From JBDKVA01 sp039679375 (GTDB taxonomy: Bacteria > Bacillota > Clostridia > Acetivibrionales > DTU013), in the NCBI GenBank assembly GCA_039679375.1, contig JBDKVA010000027.1:19499-83498 (forward strand): a stretch of DNA of 64,000 nt. Reading direction: 5' to 3'. The translations under genes were made by a program, and so were the position numbers. How positions within the stretch are numbered: position 1 is the first letter of the stretch; every line of letters begins with the position of its first letter. Of this stretch, positions 1 to 7,456 are shown in pieces. The notes beneath the pieces were generated by a model. The model was given only the letters and a program-made list of their open reading frames with translations. It searched no databases and was not told where the DNA came from.

Positions 1-1
1 T

Positions 2-1216
2 CTAGGCGATGATTTGGGAATAATTTCGGTAGACCTTTCCGAGGATTATTATTACAACAAATTGTTAGCTGTAAATAAAGCAAGTAACAATTCAAAAATT
101 TTTATTATAAATGGCCAGGGGATGGCTATATCAAATGAAAATAAGGCGGAGCTCGGTAAAAAAGGAGGAGAAGAGGTATATTTAAGTAATGCCAGGACAG
201 GAAATTCAAATTCAGGTGGTTATCAACAGATAAGGATTAATGGCAAAAAGATGCTTCTCATTTATACGGACTTGAGTAAAATCAACTGGAGAATTGTTGA
301 GCTTATTCCCATGTCGGAATTATATATTGGTCTGGAGCGTATCCAATTGACAGTTTTAATAATTGCAGTTATCTGTATTCTGTTGGCCGTACCATTGGCA
401 CTATATCTATCAGGTTTTATAACCGGGCCCATAGCCAGACTGGCTAAGGTTATGAAGCAGTTTATGGGTGAAGAAAGCAAAGATAAAATTCAGACAGATT
501 TTAGTAATGAAATCGGGGAGCTGTATAAAAACTATAATCATATGGTAGATAAAATAAGCTTCCTGCTTGATGATATAAGGCAGTCGGATGAAATACAGCG
601 GCAAACTGAAATAAAGCTCCTGCAGGCCCAAATCAATCCGCACTTCCTTTATAATACGCTGGACTCAATCAATTGGGCGGCGTTGAATTTAAATGTACCG
701 GAAATAAGTAAAATGGTAACCATGCTTAGCCGCTTTTTCAGGCTGAGTCTGAGTAAGGGCAGTTTTATGTGCACGGTCCGTGATGAGGTGGAACATGCCA
801 GGTATTATATGGAAATACAAAAGGTTTGCCATCAAAATGAATTTGATTATTGTATTGATGTAGAACAGGATGCGATTGATTGTCAAATTCCTAAGATAAT
901 CCTGCAGCCCCTCATAGAAAATTCTATAATTCATGGGTTTGAAAGGAAGACGGCAGGAGGGATAATCCGGATAAGTATTTATGTAGACGGGAAAGCTTTA
1001 TGTTTGAGCGTTATTGATAACGGGAAGGGAATTCGGAAAGAAAACATTCCGGATATTCTCTCAAAAGAAAGTAAAAAGGGCGGATATGGAGTTAAAAATG
1101 TGCACGAAAGAATCCAGTATACCTGCGGCAAGGAATACGGACTCAGTTATGTTGCAGGAGAACCGCCGGGCACTCATGTGAAGATTGTACTTCCTGTAAC
1201 TAGGGGCGAGGAGTGA
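2..1216 (+). CDS. YesM-family sensor histidine kinase (5' partial)
   Basis: Membrane sensor kinase of the sugar-responsive YesM/LytS type, expected to phosphorylate the response regulator encoded next door. The reading frame is open to the window edge, so the N-terminus, including the first membrane segment, is missing. What remains is the end of an extracellular sensor domain, one membrane segment at about nt 335-420, a HAMP-like region, the His_kinase motif QINPHFLYNTLDSINW (phospho-acceptor His) near nt 630-675, the N box LQPLIENSIIHGFE, the G box DNGKGI and a final GYGVKNVHERI typical of this family. A TTG at position 14 can be read as a start but has no ribosome binding site and would remove the sensor domain, so it is not the true start. 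The stop overlaps or abuts the next gene, so the two form one operon. Confidence 0.93.
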   Translation, partial: LGDDLGIISVDLSEDYYYNKLLAVNKASNNSKIFIINGQGMAISNENKAELGKKGGEEVYLSNARTGNSNSGGYQQIRINGKKMLLIYTDLSKINWRIVELIPMSELYIGLERIQLTVLIIAVICILLAVPLALYLSGFITGPIARLAKVMKQFMGEESKDKIQTDFSNEIGELYKNYNHMVDKISFLLDDIRQSDEIQRQTEIKLLQAQINPHFLYNTLDSINWAALNLNVPEISKMVTMLSRFFRLSLSKGSFMCTVRDEVEHARYYMEIQKVCHQNEFDYCIDVEQDAIDCQIPKIILQPLIENSIIHGFERKTAGGIIRISIYVDGKALCLSVIDNGKGIRKENIPDILSKESKKGGYGVKNVHERIQYTCGKEYGLSYVAGEPPGTHVKIVLPVTRGEE

Positions 1217-1221
1217 TTGAC

Positions 1222-2829
1222 ATGTTTACAATGATTATTGTTGATGATGAAAGGTATGTAATTGATGGATTGTTGAAATTTGTAGACTGGTCCGGCATAG
1301 GTATCGAAGTTGCCGATACGGCACTAAACGGGGAGGATGGAGCGGAAAAAATTAGACAAAAAAATCCCGATATTGTTATGACGGATATAAGTATGCCTGT
1401 TATGGATGGAATAGAGATGATAAAGGTTATAAACAACGAGGGAATAAAACCTAAGATCGTCATTTTAACAGGGTACAGCGAATTTGAATATGCCAGGGAG
1501 GCCATGAAATATGGCGCTGCCGATTATATTCTCAAGCCTTCCATGCCCGATGAAATCAGTGAAACTATGAAGAAGGTCGTTAATATTTGCAAGGAAGAAA
1601 GGGTAAGGCAGGAGCAGGAAAGACATATACGGGAGCAATTAAAACAGAGTATGCCTGCAATGATCGAAAAATTTCTGGAGGAGCTTTTTGAGGGAAGTAT
1701 TAAGTCAGAGCAGGTGCTCAAAGAAAAAACTGATTTTTTAGGACTTGATTTTTGTAATAAGAGCTTTAGAGTTTTAACCCTTCAAATTGACTCATATGAT
1801 AGTTTTATGGAACGCTTCAAGGAAATTGACAGGCAGTTTGTAAAATTCTCAATTCTGACTATGGCTTGCGATCATCTTGGTGTTAAAAATACATACCTTA
1901 ATTTCAAAGAGAAGAATTCCAATATTTTACTAACTGACATGGAGGAAGCTCACAATCAAATTGATGATGAACAGATTACAGAAAAGCTGACGGAACTGAT
2001 CGAAAGGTGCAGGAGAATGTATGGTATCAGTATCTCTATAGGTCTGGGTGAACAGGTATGTGAATTATCACGTATACGTGAATCGTACCAGCAATCCCGT
2101 GAGAGCCTGAAGTATAAAATGTACTTCGGCAACGGAAAGGTAATTTTTTATGCGGACATTATTCACACGCAGCTTGTGACTCCGGTATTGCAGCTTTATG
2201 ACAGGAATATGCTGATAGACGGACTGAAGATGAGGTCTTTGCCGATGGTCCTGGAATGTATTGATGACATGTTTGCAAAAATACGGAGCCAGGGCTGCGT
2301 TCGTTTTGATTATTTGAAAACGGCTTTATTTGAAATGATGGGAACTGTCTCATTAACTCTCTATCAAATTGGAGAGAAAATGCCTCATGACTTTGTGAAC
2401 GGTAAAACCCCCTGGGATGTGATCGAAAATAAAGGTACTGTGGATGAAATACAAAATTATTTAAAGGATTTTTTTCAAATAATTTTAAGTGCCACCGGAC
2501 AAAAGGTAAATCAAAGAAATGCGCGTATTGTTGAGCAAATCATTGATTACATAAAGGAAAACTATGATAAGAATATTTCTTTGAATGAACTTTCAAAAAG
2601 AATATATCTCACGCCAAACTATATGAGTAATATCTTTTCACAGCAAGCAGGTCATAATTTCATGGACCACCTGGCACAGTACCGTATAGAAAAGGCGAAG
2701 GAATTAATAAACCAGGGTAAATATAAAATTTATCAAATAGGTGAAATGGTAGGGTATAAAAATCCCGACTACTTCCGGAAGATATTCAGAGAATATACTG
2801 GGGTAAGTCCATCTGAATATGCAAAATGA
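1222..2829 (+). CDS. YesN-type response regulator, AraC-family DNA-binding domain
   Basis: Cytoplasmic transcription factor partner of the YesM-like kinase; such pairs usually activate the adjacent sugar ABC transporter genes. The receiver domain (about residues 1-120) has the acidic pocket VDDE and the phospho-acceptor Asp in MTDISMPVMDG, with the conserved Lys in YILKPS. A middle region of about 290 residues is typical of long YesN proteins. The C-terminal 100 residues are an AraC double helix-turn-helix (NISLNELSKRIYLTPNYMSN and the closing GYKNPDYFRKIFREYTGVSPSEY). I chose ATG 1222 because GAGGAG at 1208-1213 is well spaced from it and MFTMIIVDDE matches the family N-terminus. A GTG at 1213 overlapping the upstream stop is the alternative. 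Confidence 0.93.
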   Translation: MFTMIIVDDERYVIDGLLKFVDWSGIGIEVADTALNGEDGAEKIRQKNPDIVMTDISMPVMDGIEMIKVINNEGIKPKIVILTGYSEFEYAREAMKYGAADYILKPSMPDEISETMKKVVNICKEERVRQEQERHIREQLKQSMPAMIEKFLEELFEGSIKSEQVLKEKTDFLGLDFCNKSFRVLTLQIDSYDSFMERFKEIDRQFVKFSILTMACDHLGVKNTYLNFKEKNSNILLTDMEEAHNQIDDEQITEKLTELIERCRRMYGISISIGLGEQVCELSRIRESYQQSRESLKYKMYFGNGKVIFYADIIHTQLVTPVLQLYDRNMLIDGLKMRSLPMVLECIDDMFAKIRSQGCVRFDYLKTALFEMMGTVSLTLYQIGEKMPHDFVNGKTPWDVIENKGTVDEIQNYLKDFFQIILSATGQKVNQRNARIVEQIIDYIKENYDKNISLNELSKRIYLTPNYMSNIFSQQAGHNFMDHLAQYRIEKAKELINQGKYKIYQIGEMVGYKNPDYFRKIFREYTGVSPSEYAK

Positions 2830-2968
2830 AAATCCCTCCTATGTTTATTTTGTGTAAAATCGTACTGGTTTTTGTAGTTTTGATGGGTTTCTATCAGAAT
2901 GCGCCACTGGTATATTTAAGTTGTTCCAAAATCTATTAAATTGAAAAATTCTAAAGGAGGATGGTACC

Positions 2969-4429
2969 ATGAAAAACAAAGTATTATTCAGAGCTTTGGC
3001 ATTTGCGGTCGCGTATGTAATGACTTTTGCACTGGCTGGATGCGGGAGTTCAAACAAAGAGGCTAACAGTGAGAAGTCTGCTGTAGTGCAGACATCTACG
3101 GCCGGGCAGACATCTACAGCAGATCAGACTACACAAGAGCCGGCAAAAAAGGTGAAGATTACTTTATGGGGAAAACCAAATTCTGATGCTGGCGAAAACG
3201 AAAAGAAGTCATACGATTATCAAATTAGTAAGTACAAAGAAAAGTACCCAAATGTAGAGATTGAAGAAGTATCTGTTAAGCCGGGTATAGACTACAGAGA
3301 GCAGTATGACAAGGCATTAATGTCAGGAGAAGAGCCTACTTTAACAAGGTCATTTTCGTACACTGATATTCCTACCAGGATAAAAGATGGTACTATCGCT
3401 GACATAACTGAGCTTGTAAATAATTGGGATTTGAAGAAACAGAACTTAGTAATAAAGACTTTTGACGAAGCTATTTCAAGCAATGGTAAATGGTATGCCA
3501 TCCCATATGCTTCTGGCGTTGTAGGCATGGCGTATAATAAAACAGCCATACAGGCGGGCGGCGGAGATGTAAATAATCTTCCCAAAACCTGGGATGAATT
3601 TGCTGCCATGGGTAAAAAGGTAACTGATAAGAGTGTGCCCCGTTTCGGTTATATATTAGTTGGAATGGATTGGAATGTATGGCCGTTTACCCCATGGGTC
3701 TGGAGTGCAGGCGGGGAAATGGTAAGACCTAATAGCGACGGAACTTTTAAAATCGCTTTTAATGAAGATCCGGGTGTTGATGCCGCGCTTTTCTGGAATG
3801 AAATGATATGGAAATATGAGATGACTCAGAAGGATGTATTGGAGGACTGGGATGCTGTAATCCAGGATGCTGTTGCTGGACGGGGCGCTTTTGCGTTTGG
3901 GGATCCTACCTGGTATAGTGGCGATGCTGTAAAGAAGTATAATATTCCCAAGGATAGCTTTGGATTTATGGGAATTCCGGTAAAGGATGCTTCGATACCG
4001 AGTCCATGCCTTGCCGGCGGTGAAGTCTGGACGTTTAGTCCGAAAGCTGATAAGGACCAGCTTGAGGCTGCCTGGAATTTTGCACAACTGGTAACCTATG
4101 ATGAAGATTTTCTTATTGGATATTGGGCTTTTATGTCACCGCTACACGGCGTAGACATGAGAAATTCGGCACGAGTGGACTTAACAGAGAAGAAATATAG
4201 TTATATTACTGATGTACCTCAATGGATATTGAAGGAATTTTCGGAAGTCTCTAAAAACGCAAAGCCGGAACCATATTGTTCGAACTGGAATGATTTGAAA
4301 AATACTCTTGCGAAACCGCTGCAAAGTATACTTCTGAAAAAGAATATTACCCGTGATGAAGTAAAAAAGATACTTGACGGAGCTGCTGACGAATTATACC
4401 AGAAGTATCCGGATTCTTTTAAAAAATAA
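2969..4429 (+). CDS. Extracellular solute-binding lipoprotein (sugar ABC transporter)
   Basis: Substrate-binding component of a family-1 (CUT1-type) carbohydrate importer, anchored outside the membrane by a lipid. The N-terminus is a signal peptide ending in the lipobox LAGC (Cys about residue 25), followed by a Ser/Thr/Gln-rich linker and a binding-protein fold starting with KITLWGKPN. Length (486 aa) is typical. The start ATG has AAAGGAGG at 2953-2960 eight bases upstream. It lies directly after the two-component system and ahead of two permease genes, the standard order for a YesMN-regulated uptake operon. The ligand cannot be read from the sequence; the downstream mannosidase and beta-helix protein suggest an oligosaccharide. 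Confidence 0.92.
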   Translation: MKNKVLFRALAFAVAYVMTFALAGCGSSNKEANSEKSAVVQTSTAGQTSTADQTTQEPAKKVKITLWGKPNSDAGENEKKSYDYQISKYKEKYPNVEIEEVSVKPGIDYREQYDKALMSGEEPTLTRSFSYTDIPTRIKDGTIADITELVNNWDLKKQNLVIKTFDEAISSNGKWYAIPYASGVVGMAYNKTAIQAGGGDVNNLPKTWDEFAAMGKKVTDKSVPRFGYILVGMDWNVWPFTPWVWSAGGEMVRPNSDGTFKIAFNEDPGVDAALFWNEMIWKYEMTQKDVLEDWDAVIQDAVAGRGAFAFGDPTWYSGDAVKKYNIPKDSFGFMGIPVKDASIPSPCLAGGEVWTFSPKADKDQLEAAWNFAQLVTYDEDFLIGYWAFMSPLHGVDMRNSARVDLTEKKYSYITDVPQWILKEFSEVSKNAKPEPYCSNWNDLKNTLAKPLQSILLKKNITRDEVKKILDGAADELYQKYPDSFKK

Positions 4430-4463
4430 AATGTAAAACCGGGATTATTTACCGGATATCTTC

Positions 4464-4507
4464 AATGCCGGTAAGCATAAGATTATGTCTTAATGTTTAC
4501 CGGCATT
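4464..4507 (+). terminator. Stem-loop between binding protein and permease genes
   Basis: A near-perfect inverted repeat (arms AATGCCGGTAAGCAT and ATGTTTACCGGCATT) with an inner stem lies in the 96-base gap after the binding-protein gene. It is followed by only TTTTC, so it looks like a weak or partial terminator or an mRNA-stabilising hairpin. Such an element would let the binding protein be made in excess over the permeases. The structure is seen directly; the role is inference. Confidence 0.6.
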
Positions 4508-4525
4508 TTCTACATGGAGGTCTAA

Positions 4526-5422
4526 ATGATGAATTCCAAGCCAATAAAAAAATGGAAGAAAGAGAATGTATCAGCCTGGTTATTACTTTTACCTGCATTG
4601 ATTACTTTTTCGCTTTTTAAATATTATCCTATTTTTTTAGGATTTTATGTGTCACTTTACAAGCTTGATATTGTAAATCCTCCGGGTCATTTTGTCGGGT
4701 TTGCCAATTATATCCGTGTATTTAAGGATCCGGAGTTTTATAATTCATTTAAAAATAATGCAGAATTTATACTAATATGTCTGCTCATAAATTTTTGGGT
4801 TCCAATTCTGTTGGCTGTGCTTATAAATGAAGTCAGACATGGGAAGACGCTGTTTCGTACGCTTTATTTTATTCCTTCCATAGCGCCGGGCATAGCTGTA
4901 ATGGTGTTATGGAAATACATCTGGCAGCCTGATTACGGCCTTGCTAATTATTTACTCCGACTAATCGGGATTGCGCCGCAGATGTGGCTTAATGATCCGG
5001 CGTTGGTCAAGTGGTGCATGAGTATCCCGGGGCTTCTATGCGGGGGAGGCATGACTATGGTCATATATCTGGCTGCGTTGCAGGATATCCCCCAAGAACA
5101 GTATGATTCAGCTTTAATAGAGGGGGCCAGCTTTACACAGAAGCTGCGTTATATCGCTATTCCGCAAATATCGACTATAATAAATATAATGTTTATCCTG
5201 ACACTGATCGGAACATTTAACAGTTTTGACGGGCCTATGATTATGACGGGCGGCGGGCCTATAGGAAGTACGGAAACCATGATATTGTATTCCTATAAGG
5301 TTTCCTACAGAGATCATGATTACAGCTATGGAATAACAATTTCAATGGTAGTGTTTGCTTTTGTTTTTTTGTTGACTTTTATTCAGATGAAATTGAAGTC
5401 GAAAAATGAGACGCGAGGATGA
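4526..5422 (+). CDS. Sugar ABC transporter permease (UgpA/LplB-like)
   Basis: First of two membrane subunits of the carbohydrate importer. The protein has about six hydrophobic membrane segments and the cytoplasmic EAA loop that docks the ATPase, visible as DSALIEGASFTQKLRYIAIPQI. The opening (WLLLLPALITFSLFKYYPI) is characteristic of CUT1 permeases. ATG codons at 4526 and 4529 both follow GGAGG at 4516-4520; the second has the more usual spacing. It is followed after six bases by the partner permease. No ATP-binding subunit is encoded nearby, as is usual for these clusters in Firmicutes, where a shared MsmX-type ATPase energises several importers. Confidence 0.93.
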   Translation: MMNSKPIKKWKKENVSAWLLLLPALITFSLFKYYPIFLGFYVSLYKLDIVNPPGHFVGFANYIRVFKDPEFYNSFKNNAEFILICLLINFWVPILLAVLINEVRHGKTLFRTLYFIPSIAPGIAVMVLWKYIWQPDYGLANYLLRLIGIAPQMWLNDPALVKWCMSIPGLLCGGGMTMVIYLAALQDIPQEQYDSALIEGASFTQKLRYIAIPQISTIINIMFILTLIGTFNSFDGPMIMTGGGPIGSTETMILYSYKVSYRDHDYSYGITISMVVFAFVFLLTFIQMKLKSKNETRG

Positions 5423-5428
5423 TGACAA

Positions 5429-6292
5429 ATGTCTGCAATACATGATATAGAATTAAAAGGTCCAGCGAAAAAAACATATTGGATTATTGTAATTGTATTG
5501 ATAATCGGCATACCATTACAAATATTCCCATATGTGTATATGATATCAAATAGTTTTAAGGATAGTCTGGAAATTATCAAGCTGCCGCCTTCTTTTATTC
5601 CGAAGTCCTTAAATTGGATAAACATTCTGAATACATTTAAATCATTTAATTTATTACATAATATGTTGAATACATTGGTGCTTTGCGTTATGACAATTAT
5701 GGTTCAGGTAACAATAAGCTCTCTTGCGGCTTATTCACTTTCCAAACTTAAACCGAAAGGGCATAACTACGTTCTGCTGTTTTTTGTAGGGACTTTAATG
5801 ATAAGTGAGCAGACACTGTTATTTCCAACTTATATAATGATGTATGATTTTCCTCTTATACACGTTAATTTGATAAATTCATTTATAGCCCCGGTTTTAG
5901 CATGGAGCGCATGGGGGTGGGCGATTTTTTTATTCAAAGGTTTTTTTGACTCAGTGCCCAATGAACTTATGGAATCGGCAAGAATAGACGGGGCGAATAA
6001 TTTGTACATTTTCGGAAAGATTATTCTTCCTTTGTCCAAACCGGTTTTTGCCGTAATTATTCTAAACACTTTTATGGCTGTATATAACACATTTGTGGTT
6101 CCGCTTTTATTGTTGCCTGAAGAAAATAACTGGACTTTGATGGTACGCATATATGCGGCTCAAGAGGGCAGAGCTACATGGAACGAAGTAATTATAATGC
6201 TGACGTTTGCAACCATACCTGTTCTGATTATCTATATGTTTGCACAAAAATATATTGTGCAGGGAATAAATATGACAGGTATAAAGGGTTGA
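5429..6292 (+). CDS. Sugar ABC transporter permease (UgpE/YtcP-like)
   Basis: Second membrane subunit of the importer, pairing with the preceding permease. It has about six membrane segments; the EAA docking loop reads ELMESARIDGANNLYIFGKI. The C-terminus (FAQKYIVQGINMTGIKG) is the classic ending of this family. The start ATG follows a GCGAGGATGA ribosome binding site and lies six bases after the previous stop, so the two are co-translated. The predicted role is to form the transmembrane pore for an oligosaccharide delivered by the lipoprotein upstream. Confidence 0.93.
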   Translation: MSAIHDIELKGPAKKTYWIIVIVLIIGIPLQIFPYVYMISNSFKDSLEIIKLPPSFIPKSLNWINILNTFKSFNLLHNMLNTLVLCVMTIMVQVTISSLAAYSLSKLKPKGHNYVLLFFVGTLMISEQTLLFPTYIMMYDFPLIHVNLINSFIAPVLAWSAWGWAIFLFKGFFDSVPNELMESARIDGANNLYIFGKIILPLSKPVFAVIILNTFMAVYNTFVVPLLLLPEENNWTLMVRIYAAQEGRATWNEVIIMLTFATIPVLIIYMFAQKYIVQGINMTGIKG

Positions 6293-6314
6293 GAAAGTTT
6301 GCAGGCAAAAGGGT

Positions 6315-7418
6315 GTGAATTGTACGAAGAAAATTGATAAAAAAATGAATATGAGTTCAGGTAAAAGGAAATCAAAGGTTTATATAGCCGGAGGATTAAT
6401 CATTCTTTTCACAATGTTGTTGATACCTGCCGCAAAATCACTTATAGCAGAGTATAGGAATGCAAATGCAATTGTTGCCAGGGTAAATGATGAACCTGTA
6501 TCCCGGAAAGAGCTTAAACAATGGATGATATTCAGCAGGGCAGGTGTATACAATTATTTTATGAATAAATATGGAGCGCAGGACAGTAATGAATTCTGGG
6601 AAAGCAGCTACAGCGGGGAAGTACCCGTAGATATGGCAAGAAAGAATTCTCTGGATGATATAGTAAAAATTAAAGTCCAACAGATATTGGCCAGACAGGA
6701 AGGTTTATTACAGGATATTAGTTATGAAGCATTTTTAAGGGAATTTGATGAAGAAAATAAAAGCAGAAAAGAAGCAATAAAAAACAACAAAGTCGTGTAT
6801 GGCCCCTTTCAATATGATATAAAGGAGTACTTTACCTATTATTTTAACAATTTGACTATTAAATTAAAAGAGAAGCTGTCTGAGAATGAAATTTCATTCT
6901 CAGACAAGGAACTAAATAATTATTATCAATCCGTAAAAGATAAAATGTACAAAAAATCAGATTATGTAAAGGTACAAATGATATATACATCACTTAATGG
7001 TGAAAATACTGAAAAAATGCAAGAGAGAAAAGCTTTAATGGAACAGATAAGTACTGAATTGGAAAAAGGAAAGAGAATTGAAGAAATAGTAGAGATTAAC
7101 GGTAAAATTATAACCTGTAAGGAACTGATTTTTGACGATAAAACAAATACCAAATTGCTGTTAAAAATTAGAGACGAGGCTTATAAATTGCCTGTAGGGC
7201 AGCTTAGCGCAATAATTGAAGAAGAAAACGGCGATTTATATCTTTTACAATGTACTGAAAGAAAGAGCCTGGGATATATACCTTTTGAAGAATGTAAAGA
7301 GAATGTGAAAACGAAATATATTGACATCAAGTACAATGAATTAATTGATAAATATGTTAAAGAAGCGGAAATTCAGATTAATAAAAACGATTATAATTCA
7401 ACAACTATGAAAAAATAG
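6315..7418 (+). CDS. Membrane-anchored SurA/PrsA-like foldase
   Basis: Predicted extracytoplasmic folding helper. An N-terminal hydrophobic segment (about residues 21-40) anchors it, followed by a SurA_N-like opening (ANAIVARVNDEPVSRKELKQW) and a charged helical region. The later segment (YVKVQMIYTSLNGENTEKM... through YIPFEECKENVKTKYID) has the layout of a parvulin-type peptidyl-prolyl isomerase core with a closing helix, although I cannot confirm an active isomerase site. It lacks a lipobox, unlike classical PrsA. The start is GTG 6315, which has only a crowded AAAAGGG upstream; in-frame ATG codons at 6345 and 6351 are alternatives. Its place between the permeases and a large secreted beta-helix protein suggests it helps that protein fold after export. 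Confidence 0.75.
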   Translation: MNCTKKIDKKMNMSSGKRKSKVYIAGGLIILFTMLLIPAAKSLIAEYRNANAIVARVNDEPVSRKELKQWMIFSRAGVYNYFMNKYGAQDSNEFWESSYSGEVPVDMARKNSLDDIVKIKVQQILARQEGLLQDISYEAFLREFDEENKSRKEAIKNNKVVYGPFQYDIKEYFTYYFNNLTIKLKEKLSENEISFSDKELNNYYQSVKDKMYKKSDYVKVQMIYTSLNGENTEKMQERKALMEQISTELEKGKRIEEIVEINGKIITCKELIFDDKTNTKLLLKIRDEAYKLPVGQLSAIIEEENGDLYLLQCTERKSLGYIPFEECKENVKTKYIDIKYNELIDKYVKEAEIQINKNDYNSTTMKK

Positions 7419-7456
7419 TGCTATAAAAGCAAATTTATTTAGAGGAGTGTGGAAAT

